A model generated the notes under the pieces. The model was given only the letters and a program-made list of their open reading frames with translations, was not told the DNA's origin and ran no database searches. From Acidobacteriota bacterium (GTDB lineage: Bacteria > Acidobacteriota > Holophagae > Thermotomaculales > Thermotomaculaceae): a DNA stretch of 47,778 nucleotides. The stretch spans positions 1-47,778 of the forward strand of contig JAADJC010000004.1 of assembly GCA_013151025.1 (NCBI GenBank), written 5' to 3'. The position numbers and the translations under genes were made by a program. Shown here one piece after another: positions 39,546 to 47,778 of the stretch (the first letter of the stretch is position 1; each line of letters starts with the position of its first letter).

Positions 39546-41052
39546 TGTTATATTCCTCTATGTGGAGGTTGGGATCATCCGAAACTTTGATTCGGATGTT
39601 GAAAATCCGGGTCAGTTCACCCAGGACATCGTATTCGTCCTGCTTCAGGAATTCCCCGACGTATGGGTTAACCCGGACAGTAATGTTCCGATCAAACTGT
39701 GGGGTGAGGCGGGTCATGATTTCCCGCTGTATCTGCAAGGCCATGGTGGAAATAGATTTAATCCGTCCAGAACCCTGACAATACGGGCACATTTCGGTCA
39801 GAAACCGTTCCAATGACTGCTTGGACCGCTTTCGCGTCAAAGCCACCAGGCCAATTTCATCAATCGTCAGAATATTGGATCGGGAACGGTCGCTTTTCAA
39901 GTGTTCCGTCAATTCAGCCAGTACACTTTTCCGGTGCTCACTTTCTTCCATATCAATAAAATCAATAACAATAATACCACCGAGATTTCTAAGGCGTATC
40001 TGCCGGACAATTTCCTTTACCGCCTCCATGTTGGTTTTGAAAACTGTTTCTTCCAGTGAACGCTTTCCAATATAGCGGCCGGTATTAACGTCAATAGCAA
40101 CCAGCGCCTCTGTCTGGTTGATAACAATGTAACCACCGGATTTCAACCACACTTTAGAATTCAGCGCCGCTTCCAATTGCGACTCCACTTCGTATTCGTC
40201 AAAAATTGGTCTTTTTTTGGTGTAGAGCCTGATTCTCGATGCCCAGCTATGATTAATTTTGTCAATAAACTGCAATGCCTTCTGGAAAGCGGTTTCAGAA
40301 TCCACCAGCATCAGGGAAGTCTCTTCACAGAAGGTATCCCGAACAATTTTATGAATCAATCCCAGTTCTTCGTGGATCAGACAGGGAGCAGAAACGGTTT
40401 CCGTTTTCTGCACAATTTCCTTCCAGAGTTTATGGAGAAAATTGATATCCTGAGTAAATTCCTTTTTTCCCATTCCCTCGCCGGCGGTTCGAACAATATA
40501 GCCTCGGTTCCCGGTTTTCAGGGATGAAATAATGGTTTTCAGCCGTTCTTTTTCTTCCGGATTCTCAATTTTACGGGATATCCCGATATGATTGATGGTG
40601 GGCATAAACACAATATAACGTCCGGGGAGACTGATGTGGGCCGTAATCCGAGGCCCTTTGGTTCCAATGGGTTCCTTTGCGACCTGAACCAGAATCTGCT
40701 GGCTTTCCTGAAGAAGATCTTCAATATGCAGGCTGTCTGTGGGAATGGTGTCGTCTTCGACTTCTTCCGGGATTTCCCCTTCTATTCCTTCCTCTTCCTC
40801 AAGGAAGTCCTCCACTGTCAACAGGTTTTCTGAAATATCTCCAACGTAAAGGAAAGCATCCCGTTCAAACCCGATATCCACAAACGCGGACTGCATACCG
40901 GGCAATACCCGTGTCACCCTTCCCTTGTAAATGTTTCCCACAATACCACGATCAAAGTTCCGTTCCACATATACTTCACTGAGTTGATTGTTCTCCAACA
41001 ATGCAATTCGTGTTTCGTGGCTTGTGGAATTGACAATAATTTCCTGATTCAT
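39532..41052 (-). CDS. rng: Ribonuclease G/E family endoribonuclease
   Basis: This 506-residue protein is RNase G-sized. It begins with the S1-type RNA-binding region (GIVGNIYKGRVTRVLPGMQSAFVDIGFERDAFLYVGDI, residues about 36-73, with an acidic insert after it), contains the catalytic DNase I-like part with the Asp residues in ALVAIDVNTGRYIG and GIIVIDFIDM, and the zinc-link CPYCQGSG (about 427-434) needed for tetramerisation. It cleaves AU-rich single-stranded RNA in rRNA maturation and mRNA decay. It overlaps its upstream neighbour by 4 nt. Confidence 0.96.
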   Translation of the reverse strand: MNQEIIVNSTSHETRIALLENNQLSEVYVERNFDRGIVGNIYKGRVTRVLPGMQSAFVDIGFERDAFLYVGDISENLLTVEDFLEEEEGIEGEIPEEVEDDTIPTDSLHIEDLLQESQQILVQVAKEPIGTKGPRITAHISLPGRYIVFMPTINHIGISRKIENPEEKERLKTIISSLKTGNRGYIVRTAGEGMGKKEFTQDINFLHKLWKEIVQKTETVSAPCLIHEELGLIHKIVRDTFCEETSLMLVDSETAFQKALQFIDKINHSWASRIRLYTKKRPIFDEYEVESQLEAALNSKVWLKSGGYIVINQTEALVAIDVNTGRYIGKRSLEETVFKTNMEAVKEIVRQIRLRNLGGIIVIDFIDMEESEHRKSVLAELTEHLKSDRSRSNILTIDEIGLVALTRKRSKQSLERFLTEMCPYCQGSGRIKSISTMALQIQREIMTRLTPQFDRNITVRVNPYVGEFLKQDEYDVLGELTRIFNIRIKVSDDPNLHIEEYNIVIN

Positions 41053-43544
41053 GCGTCTCCCTCTAAGAAAATCAGCTGTTTCCGTAACATTATAGCATGC
41101 CTGACATCCTCATCCGGGAAAATGTAGGGTAGCGCCTCGGAGAGCTTCAAGCTTCCCCGTTGTTGAGAGTGGCGAATAACCACAGTTGCAGAAGCGCCAT
41201 TTGGCTGCACCCTCTGCACCACATCTCCGAGATAAAAGTGCCGGGTTCCTTTCCGGGTGGTTTTTTCCACTTCCACTTCCCGCCACCCTAAAAACAGACG
41301 AACCGGGGCAGGAAAGGTGACCTCGTAAACAAAATCCACATCACGGGAAAGCCGGTTCCGTTTTGCCATGGTAGACTCTGTTCCCATTGTTATCCGGATC
41401 CCATCCGGCAAAGCAAGGTTCAACTTCCCTACCGCTTCATCAATATTGAATTTACAGACAAACTCCCCGAGAAAGTGCTCATCGTCACCCGAAATTCCCA
41501 GCTCCAATGCCGGGGAAAATTTCAGTATCGGCCTGGGATTGAATCCCCGACTGAACATCACCGGCAACTTCGCAATGCGCAGGGCCCGGGAAAAGATTGT
41601 CACCAGATCCAGATGTGAAACAAAACGGGCCAATCCACCCTTTTTATAGGAAAATTCATAGAAAAGACGCTCTTTTTCGCCATTTTCGGTCAAAACTTTA
41701 CTCTTTTCCTTCATTTCTGCGAGATTTTCAACAATTTTCACTCTTTTTTGAAAACGATATTTGATTTCCTGTGACGTACATGCCCGGCAAAGATTACAAC
41801 TGGAAGAACTGACACACATCGGCGTCAGTTCATTGGATTTTGCACGGGACCATTCCTTCACAAAGAAAGATTTTGGAACAGAAATATCCATAAAATCCCA
41901 GGGCAATGGTGTTTCTACATCCAGTTCCCGGTGCAGGTGTTCGCTTTCATATCTAATGGTGGATATTGCCTTTTCCCAGATTTCAGACTTAAATTTATCG
42001 GTCCACCCATCAAAACAGGCGCCGTTCCGGTAAGCTTCCAACAGTAAATTTCCTGTATGACGGTCTCCACGGGAAAAAATACCCTCCAGTATGGACTGAG
42101 CCGGGTCATGAAGCTTAATCTTGATGTTTCGAGACCGCACACGGGATTTGATCCGGTTCTGCCGACGGCGAACTTCATCAGCTGTTAACTGGGCAGTCCA
42201 TTGGAACGGGGTATGGGGTTTGGGTACAAACGTGGACACACTGAGTACGGTGTATCCCCGTCGGTTCATTGCCGCAATTTTTTCCGTCAACTCGATCATT
42301 TCATCCAGATCTTCCAAGGTCTCTGTGGGAAGACCCATCATGAAATACAGCTTGATATGGCTCCAACCATGGTGATAGGCTGTTTCAGCCGCTTTTAAAA
42401 TGGATTCTTCCGTAAGGTTCTTGTTGATCACATCCCGGAGACGTTGGGAACCGGCCTCCGGCGCGATTGTAAACCCGGTTTTTCGAATCCGTTTAATCTC
42501 TTCGGCGAAGGATTCCTGAAACCGATCTGCCCGGATTGAGGGTAATGCGGTGGAAATCCGGTCTTTTTCAAACGAGTTCACCATAACAGACACCAGATCC
42601 TCAATGCCGGGATAATCGGCCGTACTCAGGGAAGACAGAGAAATTTCATCATGGCCGGTGGCGTCCAGCAGGGTATGAGCCTGGGTCAGCAAATCCTCCG
42701 GAGCCCGTTCCCGTGCCGGGCGATAGATCATACCTGCCTGACAGAAACGGCACCCTTCATCGCAACCCCTGGAGATTTCAAGTGTAATTCGATCATAGAC
42801 AACTGCAACATTGGGCAAAATCAGTCGGTCTGGAAAATCTTCAGGATAAAATTCTCTTGGAATCGTGCGGGTTACCTTTATGGCCGGATCCACTGTCCAG
42901 AAGGGTTCCGCCTCCGACACGGGATGAAAGGCCGGAATGTAAAGAAAGGGATATTTCCCATGAAGGGTTTTTAATTGAACAGTGCGGGAAATTCCCGACT
43001 TCCGCATTTCATGGATATCACCCAGTACCCCTACCAGTTCCCGCTCCGCTTCTCCAACATAAAACACATCTACAAAGTCCGCAATGGGTTCAGGATTATA
43101 AATACAAGGTCCGCCGGCCATGACCAGCGGACCGCTGTCCCGATCTTTTGACAGAATCGGAATCCCCGCAAGTTCCAACATCATCAGGAAGTTGCTGTAA
43201 CTCAATTCGTATTGAAAGGTGAAACCCAGTACATCCATTTTTGAAAGCGGTGTCCGGGTTTCCAGTGTAAACAAAGAGGTGGAGGTGGTACGAAGCAATT
43301 CTGCCATATCCGGCCAGGGTGCGAATACCCGTTCTCCGTAAAACCGGTCTTCCCGGTTGATCAGGTGGTAGAGAATCTGCAGGCCGGTATAGGACATTCC
43401 GATTTCGTAAAGGTCCGGAAAGGCCAGTGCCACCCGGAGACGTCCGGATGGGTCTTTCCGGACAGCATTCAGCTCACCGCCCAGATACTGAGCCGGTTTC
43501 TGAACTCCCAACAGATGGGGGATAAGATGGTCAATTGTGTTCAT
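41049..43544 (-). CDS. B12-binding-like radical SAM protein with C-terminal DUF2344 domain (TIGR03960/TIGR03936 fusion)
   Basis: The product is 831 residues. Residues about 35-200 form a B12-binding-like domain (VALAFPDLYEIGMSYTGLQILYHLIN), followed by a radical SAM core with the cluster cysteines C261, C265 and C268 in RGCDEGCRFCQAGMIYRPAR, and a C-terminal DUF2344 domain from about 615 (RFVSHLDLVTIFSRALRIAKLPV). A second cysteine group (SSSCNLCRACTSQEI) lies near 580-595. Members are widespread, usually next to rng, and their reaction is still not known to me; an RNA-related modification is suggested by the constant link with RNase G. The start fits AAAGGA. Confidence 0.92.
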   Translation of the reverse strand: MNTIDHLIPHLLGVQKPAQYLGGELNAVRKDPSGRLRVALAFPDLYEIGMSYTGLQILYHLINREDRFYGERVFAPWPDMAELLRTTSTSLFTLETRTPLSKMDVLGFTFQYELSYSNFLMMLELAGIPILSKDRDSGPLVMAGGPCIYNPEPIADFVDVFYVGEAERELVGVLGDIHEMRKSGISRTVQLKTLHGKYPFLYIPAFHPVSEAEPFWTVDPAIKVTRTIPREFYPEDFPDRLILPNVAVVYDRITLEISRGCDEGCRFCQAGMIYRPARERAPEDLLTQAHTLLDATGHDEISLSSLSTADYPGIEDLVSVMVNSFEKDRISTALPSIRADRFQESFAEEIKRIRKTGFTIAPEAGSQRLRDVINKNLTEESILKAAETAYHHGWSHIKLYFMMGLPTETLEDLDEMIELTEKIAAMNRRGYTVLSVSTFVPKPHTPFQWTAQLTADEVRRRQNRIKSRVRSRNIKIKLHDPAQSILEGIFSRGDRHTGNLLLEAYRNGACFDGWTDKFKSEIWEKAISTIRYESEHLHRELDVETPLPWDFMDISVPKSFFVKEWSRAKSNELTPMCVSSSSCNLCRACTSQEIKYRFQKRVKIVENLAEMKEKSKVLTENGEKERLFYEFSYKKGGLARFVSHLDLVTIFSRALRIAKLPVMFSRGFNPRPILKFSPALELGISGDDEHFLGEFVCKFNIDEAVGKLNLALPDGIRITMGTESTMAKRNRLSRDVDFVYEVTFPAPVRLFLGWREVEVEKTTRKGTRHFYLGDVVQRVQPNGASATVVIRHSQQRGSLKLSEALPYIFPDEDVRHAIMLRKQLIFLEGDA

Positions 43545-43588
43545 GGATGATTCCTTTCTGATTATGGGACGGGGGCAGAAACCGGGAC

Positions 43589-43621
43589 AGAAGAATAAAG
43601 GGAGCGGGAAGTCCCGCCCCC
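43589..43621 (-). terminator. Terminator of the suc-kor-ndk transcript
   Basis: On the minus strand GGGGGCGGGA pairs with TCCCGCTCCC (10 bp with one G-U) around a two-base loop, followed by TTTATTCTTC. It lies 6 nt after the ndk stop and separates this operon from the radical SAM-rng cluster. Confidence 0.82.
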
Positions 43622-43627
43622 TGATTT

Positions 43628-44044
43628 TCAGACAAGTTCCAATTGGTTAAAGAAATAGGGAATCTCAATTGCCGCAGATTCCGGACTGTCGGAACCATGG
43701 ACCGCATTTCTTTCAATGTTTTCCGCAAAAGCCTTCCGGATGGTTCCCGCATCGGCCTCTGCCGGATTGGTAGCGCCCATCAGTTTGCGCCAGTCCCCAA
43801 TGGCGTTTTCTTTCTCCAGCACCATAACCACAATGGGACCTTCTGACATAAAATTTGTCAGGCTGTTAAAGAAGGGACGCTCCCGATGGACAAAATAGAA
43901 TCCTTGCGCTTTTTCTTTGTTGAGCCGGACCCTCTTGAGGCCGACAATTCTGAATCCATTTTTCTCAATCATGGAAAGTATCTCGCCGGTAAACCCCTTC
44001 TGAACCGCATCCGGCTTGATGATTCCAAATGTAAACTCGCTCAT
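43628..44044 (-). CDS. ndk: Nucleoside diphosphate kinase
   Basis: This 138-residue protein matches Ndk throughout: [18 protein letters not shown] at the start, the phosphohistidine H116 in [12 protein letters not shown] and the segment [18 protein letters not shown] before it. It moves the gamma phosphate between nucleoside triphosphates in the cytosol. Being last in an operon with succinyl-CoA synthetase suggests it balances GTP or ATP made by that enzyme. Confidence 0.97.
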   Translation of the reverse strand: MSEFTFGIIKPDAVQKGFTGEILSMIEKNGFRIVGLKRVRLNKEKAQGFYFVHRERPFFNSLTNFMSEGPIVVMVLEKENAIGDWRKLMGATNPAEADAGTIRKAFAENIERNAVHGSDSPESAAIEIPYFFNQLELV

Positions 44045-44068
44045 TTTTCAATCTCCTTCAAATCTGCT

Positions 44069-44611
44069 CTACTTTAATTCTTCGCCAACGTCCATGCCCA
44101 GTTGAAAGGCCTTCATATTCAATGCCTCTGTTCCCTTGGGAACCCGGCTCAAAATTGCCCTCTGCATGGTATCCGGTGTGACAATCTCTGTCAATGCCAC
44201 CACCAGCCCGGTGGCAATCACCGAAATAGTAACAGCCAGGCCTATTTTCTTTTCCGCAAGTTCAATAATGGGTACCCGGATTATCCGATGGCCGTCATCA
44301 TGGACTTTCTGAACCAGGTTTTCTTCCACAATCACCAGGCTGTTGGGTTTCAACTCTGTATAGTACCGGTCATAGGGTTTCTGGGCCATGGCCAGAAATA
44401 AATCCAGTTTGTTTCCCTTGGGGAAAAGAATTTCCTCATCGCTGATAATGACATCCACTTTTGTGGGGCCCCCACGGACCTGGGATGTGTAAGTGGGACT
44501 CTGGGTTGCGTATTTCCCTTCCAGGGTCGCGGCGGTTGCCAGAAAAGCACCTGCTGTGATGATACCCTGACCGCCAATGGCTGCAAATCTTGCTTCATAA
44601 TGAAATGACAT
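44069..44611 (-). CDS. korC: 2-oxoglutarate:ferredoxin oxidoreductase subunit gamma
   Basis: The product is 180 residues with the gamma-domain motif AAIGGQGIITAGAFLATAA (residues about 11-29) and the QSPTYTSQVRGGPTKVDVIIS segment, typical of the POR/KOR gamma subunit. It completes the KorABCD enzyme, which converts 2-oxoglutarate, CoA and oxidised ferredoxin to succinyl-CoA and CO2, or the reverse in reductive TCA cycles. It follows korB by 9 nt. Confidence 0.92.
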   Translation of the reverse strand: MSFHYEARFAAIGGQGIITAGAFLATAATLEGKYATQSPTYTSQVRGGPTKVDVIISDEEILFPKGNKLDLFLAMAQKPYDRYYTELKPNSLVIVEENLVQKVHDDGHRIIRVPIIELAEKKIGLAVTISVIATGLVVALTEIVTPDTMQRAILSRVPKGTEALNMKAFQLGMDVGEELK

Positions 44612-44620
44612 GGCGTCCCC

Positions 44621-45445
44621 CTACTTCTTCAGGCTTTTCACGAGGTTGTAATACTGCTCGGTAAATTCAGGCTTGTCTTTTTCAACAAACTCACCCACCA
44701 GAACCTTCCCGATCAGTTCTTCTTCGTTCATATTTTTGGCCTTTGCCAATGACACGGTTCTGCCTTTGATCCAGTCCAGTACGGCGTGGGGAGATTTCAT
44801 TTTGTTTCTCCGCCCTAAGTTGATGTGGCAATTGGATACCACTTCAATTACGGAAACACCCTTATGCCGCAGACCCTTTTTGAAAAACCTTGCAAGAGCA
44901 ACCGGCTTCCACACAGACTCCCTTGCTACGTAAGTGGCACCAGCACCGATTGCCAGATTTACCACATCAAACTGGTTATCATAGTTACCATATGGTGTGG
45001 TCTGGGTCTTCATCTCCCGGGGAGTGGTAGGAGAGTACTGGCCCCCTGTCATACCATAGACATTGTTGTTGATGACACAGATGGTCAGGTCAATGTTCCT
45101 GCGGCAGGCATGGATAAAATGATTGCCGCCAATGGCAGTCTGATCCCCATCTCCACCGAAGACCACCACATGCTTGTCCGGACGCGCCAGCTTGATGCCG
45201 GTGGCAAATGAGATTGCCCGGCCGTGGGTGGTATGCATCGTATTGAAATCAATGTAGCCGCTGATCCGGCCGGAACAGCCGATACCGGACACCACCGCCA
45301 TGTCGTCCTGGGAAATTCCCAATTCATGGACGGCCCGGAGAAAAGCCTGTAGAATGGCACCGTCTCCACAACCGGGACACCACTGAAGCCCCCGATAGTC
45401 CTGTCGGAGATACTGCTCAAAATTGATGTGTTTTACGGCAGCCAT
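44621..45445 (-). CDS. korB: 2-oxoglutarate:ferredoxin oxidoreductase subunit beta (thiamine diphosphate-binding)
   Basis: This 274-residue protein has the beta-subunit features: WCPGCGDG near residues 22-28 (cluster-binding C23 and C26), the thiamine diphosphate motif GGDGDQTAIGGNHF and ICVINNNVYGMTGGQ, and a third Cys in VVSNCHINLGRRNK. The pattern is that of the 2-oxoacid group with a separate alpha subunit. Its ATG overlaps the korA stop (TGATG). Confidence 0.95.
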   Translation of the reverse strand: MAAVKHINFEQYLRQDYRGLQWCPGCGDGAILQAFLRAVHELGISQDDMAVVSGIGCSGRISGYIDFNTMHTTHGRAISFATGIKLARPDKHVVVFGGDGDQTAIGGNHFIHACRRNIDLTICVINNNVYGMTGGQYSPTTPREMKTQTTPYGNYDNQFDVVNLAIGAGATYVARESVWKPVALARFFKKGLRHKGVSVIEVVSNCHINLGRRNKMKSPHAVLDWIKGRTVSLAKAKNMNEEELIGKVLVGEFVEKDKPEFTEQYYNLVKSLKK

Positions 45446-46587
45446 CAGAACACCTCCTTGACACGTTCAACAATGTCACCGGGCGTAACCGGGAATCCAT
45501 TGACTTTCTGCAGGGTCTGAATCGGCAAACGCCCTCGGTTGATTCTTTCCACTTCCAAAACCAACTGGCCCAAGTTGGCTTCCGGTACAAACAATCCTTT
45601 GTATTTACCGGAACCAATCAACGCGTCCAGATCTTTTTCCGGGAAGGGCCACAGTGTAATGGGGCGAAACACACCCAGGTTGCCACTGCCCTCCGCTTTC
45701 ATGTCCTTAGATGCCTGTTTCACGGCAGAACCCGTAGATCCCACCGCAACCGTTAGAATGTCGGCATTCTCCAGATTGAAAGTATCATTTTTCAATATTT
45801 CGTCCGTATGATTGGCCACCTTGTTCATCATCCTTTCCTGCTGGGCCTGAATCATGTCCGGATCAATGGTAGGATACCCGTATTCGTTGGAGTTCAATCC
45901 GGTCAGATGGAACCGGTATCCCCTGAAATAAGCACCCATGGGGGGAACATCTCCCTGATCCATGGCAAAGGGACGGTATTTCTCACCTGGTTTCGGCTGT
46001 GCCAGTTTCCGTTCCACCAGATCCAGTGTAGCCGGATCCGGTAGATCCAGCATTGTATTCAAATGGCCCAGCATCTCATCACCGAGGATAATTACCGGCG
46101 TGCGAAATTGCTCCGCCAGATTGAAGGCGCGTATGGTTTCATAGTACATTTCGTGTGCGGTTCCCGGTATCAGTGCGATGGCCGGATGATCTCCGTGGGT
46201 ACCCCACCGCGCCTGCATCAGATCGGACTGGCTGGTGGCAGTGGGAAAACCGGTGGACGGTCCGCCACGCATAATATTTACAATGACCAGTGGCGTTTCG
46301 GTAATGCATGCAAAACCGATATGCTCCGCTTTCAGAGAGATTCCAGGCCCGGAACTGGCTGTCATGGATTTCGCGCCGGTCCAGGCAGCCCCGATGGCCG
46401 CACCGATGGAGGCGATTTCATCTTCCATTTGGATAAAGCCGCCACCGACTTTCGGCATTTCTTTTGACATCACTTCCATGATTTCCGAGCTGGGGGTAAT
46501 GGGATACCCCGCGTAAAAGCGGCACCCCGCATCCAGCGCGGCCAGGGAAATCAGTTCGTTTCCATTGTAAACCCGCTGCCTGCTCAT
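45445..46587 (-). CDS. korA: 2-oxoglutarate:ferredoxin oxidoreductase subunit alpha
   Basis: This 380-residue protein starts with the pyrimidine-binding domain of the family: GNELISLAALDAGCRFYAGYPITPSSEIME (residues about 9-38), EDEIASIGAAIGAAWTGAKSMTASSGPGISLKAEHIG (about 57-93), and later FVPEANLGQLVLEVER. The YPITPSSEI form is typical of KorA rather than pyruvate enzymes. The 5' end overlaps korD by 4 nt. With the beta, gamma and ferredoxin subunits this gives the complete enzyme. Confidence 0.95.
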   Translation of the reverse strand: MSRQRVYNGNELISLAALDAGCRFYAGYPITPSSEIMEVMSKEMPKVGGGFIQMEDEIASIGAAIGAAWTGAKSMTASSGPGISLKAEHIGFACITETPLVIVNIMRGGPSTGFPTATSQSDLMQARWGTHGDHPAIALIPGTAHEMYYETIRAFNLAEQFRTPVIILGDEMLGHLNTMLDLPDPATLDLVERKLAQPKPGEKYRPFAMDQGDVPPMGAYFRGYRFHLTGLNSNEYGYPTIDPDMIQAQQERMMNKVANHTDEILKNDTFNLENADILTVAVGSTGSAVKQASKDMKAEGSGNLGVFRPITLWPFPEKDLDALIGSGKYKGLFVPEANLGQLVLEVERINRGRLPIQTLQKVNGFPVTPGDIVERVKEVF

Positions 46588-46865
46588 GATTCTTCCTCCT
46601 CGTCAATGCGGATGGCAAAGTCCGGACACCGCATTTCACAGGTCTTGCAACCGATGCAGTATTCTTCAGCGTCAACTGAGGACGTGACGCCGAATACCGA
46701 AAACGCGTAATCTTTTAACTGAAGCGTCCCGGTAGGGCAAACCGACACACAGATTCCACAGCCCTTGCACAGATCCGTATACACATGAACCTTGTGCGGG
46801 ACTTTACTGGGTTTCTTTCGCCGTGTCAGCGCCTTTTCATTGACAGCCTTGTCTTCATTTGTCAT
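46584..46865 (-). CDS. korD: 2-oxoglutarate:ferredoxin oxidoreductase subunit delta (two [4Fe-4S] ferredoxin)
   Basis: This 93-residue protein has two [4Fe-4S] motifs, CKGCGICVSVCPTG (residues about 33-46) and CIGCKTCEMRCPDF (about 71-84), and a basic N-terminus (KALTRRKKPSKVPHK). It is the electron-carrying delta subunit of the KorABCD enzyme. It is 30 nt after sucD and overlaps korA. Confidence 0.95.
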   Translation of the reverse strand: MTNEDKAVNEKALTRRKKPSKVPHKVHVYTDLCKGCGICVSVCPTGTLQLKDYAFSVFGVTSSVDAEEYCIGCKTCEMRCPDFAIRIDEEEES

Positions 46866-46895
46866 TGGGTTGGTCCTCCCGTTTTTCGCCTGAGC

Positions 46896-47771
46896 TTATT
46901 TGCCCAGTGCCCGAACCATGGTCTCACCGATGTCGGCAGGGCTCTTGGCCACATGAATTCCGGCCGCAGCCAGTGCTTCCATCTTTTCCTTCGCTGTTCC
47001 CTTTCCGCCTGCAATAATTGCACCGGCATGGCCCATCCGTTTCCCTTTGGGAGCAGTCTGACCGGCAATGAAACTGACCACCGGTTTGGTCACGTTTTCT
47101 TTGACAAAAGCCGCAGCTTCTTCTTCCGCACTACCGCCGATTTCACCAATCATTACAATCCCTTCGGTATCCGGATCTTCCTGAAACAGCTTCAGCAGAT
47201 CAATGAAAGGGGAACCGATAATGGGGTCGCCGCCGATACCGATACAAGTGGACTGGCCCAACCCGCGGCTTGTCAGCTGGCTCACCGCCTCGTAGGTCAG
47301 GGTTCCGCTGCGGGAGATGACGCCGATAGAACCTTTCTTGTGAATGAATCCCGGCATAATGCCCACTTTTGCCACACCCGGTGTAATGACACCGGGGCAG
47401 TTGGGTCCGACCAGCCTTGAATTCTTATCTTTAAGATAATTCATGACATGAATCATGTCAATGGTGGGAATTCCTTCGGTGATACAGATAATGACTTCGA
47501 TACCGGCATCCGCAGCTTCCATAATCGCGTCTGCTGCAAACGCAGGGGGAACGAAAATCAGGGAAACGTTGGCGCCTTGCTTTTTGCAGGCTTCTCTCAC
47601 CGTATTGTATACCGGTACGCCGTTTACATCCTGTCCGCCTTTCCCGGGGGTTACGCCAGCCACAATTTTTGTGCCATAATAATCCATGCACTGTTTTGTG
47701 TGGAAGCTTCCTTCGCCGCCTGTAATTCCCTGAACCACAATTCTGGAATCTTCTTTGACTAAAATTGCCAT
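46896..47771 (-). CDS. sucD: Succinate-CoA ligase (succinyl-CoA synthetase) alpha subunit
   Basis: This 291-residue protein matches SucD along its full length: the CoA-binding start [34 protein letters not shown] (residues about 122-132), IGGDPIIGS and the phosphohistidine H248 in RMGHAGAI. It turns succinyl-CoA into succinate with formation of ATP or GTP. The sucC gene is expected directly upstream, outside the window. Together with korABCD it carries 2-oxoglutarate to succinate via ferredoxin instead of NADH. Confidence 0.97.
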   Translation of the reverse strand: MAILVKEDSRIVVQGITGGEGSFHTKQCMDYYGTKIVAGVTPGKGGQDVNGVPVYNTVREACKKQGANVSLIFVPPAFAADAIMEAADAGIEVIICITEGIPTIDMIHVMNYLKDKNSRLVGPNCPGVITPGVAKVGIMPGFIHKKGSIGVISRSGTLTYEAVSQLTSRGLGQSTCIGIGGDPIIGSPFIDLLKLFQEDPDTEGIVMIGEIGGSAEEEAAAFVKENVTKPVVSFIAGQTAPKGKRMGHAGAIIAGGKGTAKEKMEALAAAGIHVAKSPADIGETMVRALGK

Positions 47772-47778
47772 GTTATGC

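Overview
The window is a chromosomal segment, about half G+C, of a Gram-negative-type (diderm) bacterium. Evidence for this is an LpxH-like phosphoesterase, type IV pilus genes (a prepilin and its peptidase), a cyclopropane fatty acid synthase, sigma-54 regulation and a 2-oxoglutarate:ferredoxin oxidoreductase (KorABCD), which points to anaerobic or microaerobic central metabolism. The split F0 operon (atpZ-I-B-E without b or F1 genes) and the suc-kor-ndk cluster resemble Acidobacteriota or Desulfobacterota-type genomes. The taxon cannot be fixed from this sequence alone. Genes are dense and often overlap by 1-14 nt (ATGA, TAATG, TGATG junctions). I saw no tRNA, rRNA, CRISPR array or intact mobile element.

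Layout. 1-1531: end of an M29-type aminopeptidase gene and a DUF4442 thioesterase-fold gene. 1635-3332: F0 ATP synthase genes atpZ, atpI, atpB and atpE, closed by a terminator. 3557-5745: a small membrane protein and a secreted tectonin-propeller protein. 5959-9437 (minus): a duplicated four-cysteine protein with a good sigma-54 promoter, next to an NtrC-type regulator and a cytosolic histidine kinase. 9501-11585 (minus): a geranylgeranyl-reductase-like flavoprotein and cfa. 11859-14935 (minus): an SDR, an APH-type kinase and an acyl-CoA dehydrogenase that together resemble the ACAD10/11 or Lva 4-hydroxyacyl-CoA module. 15029-19333: a gene-poor stretch with transposase remnants and palindromic repeats, holding a metallophosphoesterase-ubiE pair and pilA-pilD.

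19621-24438 (plus): one long operon with an OPT transporter, PqqD-like protein, periplasmic rhodanese, MauE/DoxX-like protein, thioesterase, DgkA and a DUF1643 protein. 24587-24988: a DoxX protein with its own sigma-54 promoter. 25098-28028: a two-component-type propeller receptor fused to an active-looking GGDEF domain. 28274-31424: an operon of PTS-IIA-like, PII-like and two CPA2-like membrane transport proteins. 31447-32620 (minus): LpxH-like phosphoesterase and CheW. 32851-38665 (plus): SAM hydroxide adenosyltransferase, a transpeptidase and dnaE. 38619-43544 (minus): patatin, RNase G and a TIGR03960-type radical SAM protein. 43628-47771 (minus): ndk, korCBAD and sucD.

The most interesting points are: (1) an EIIA/PII-like/two-antiporter operon that looks like a signal-gated ion transport system; (2) two near-identical sigma-54 promoters, one beside a dedicated kinase/regulator pair driving a small Cys-rich protein and one driving a DoxX protein; (3) a compact LvaD/LvaA/LvaC-like trio; (4) a family of intergenic palindromic repeats with the core CGGCGC-N3-GCGCCG followed by ATGTTAAATG.
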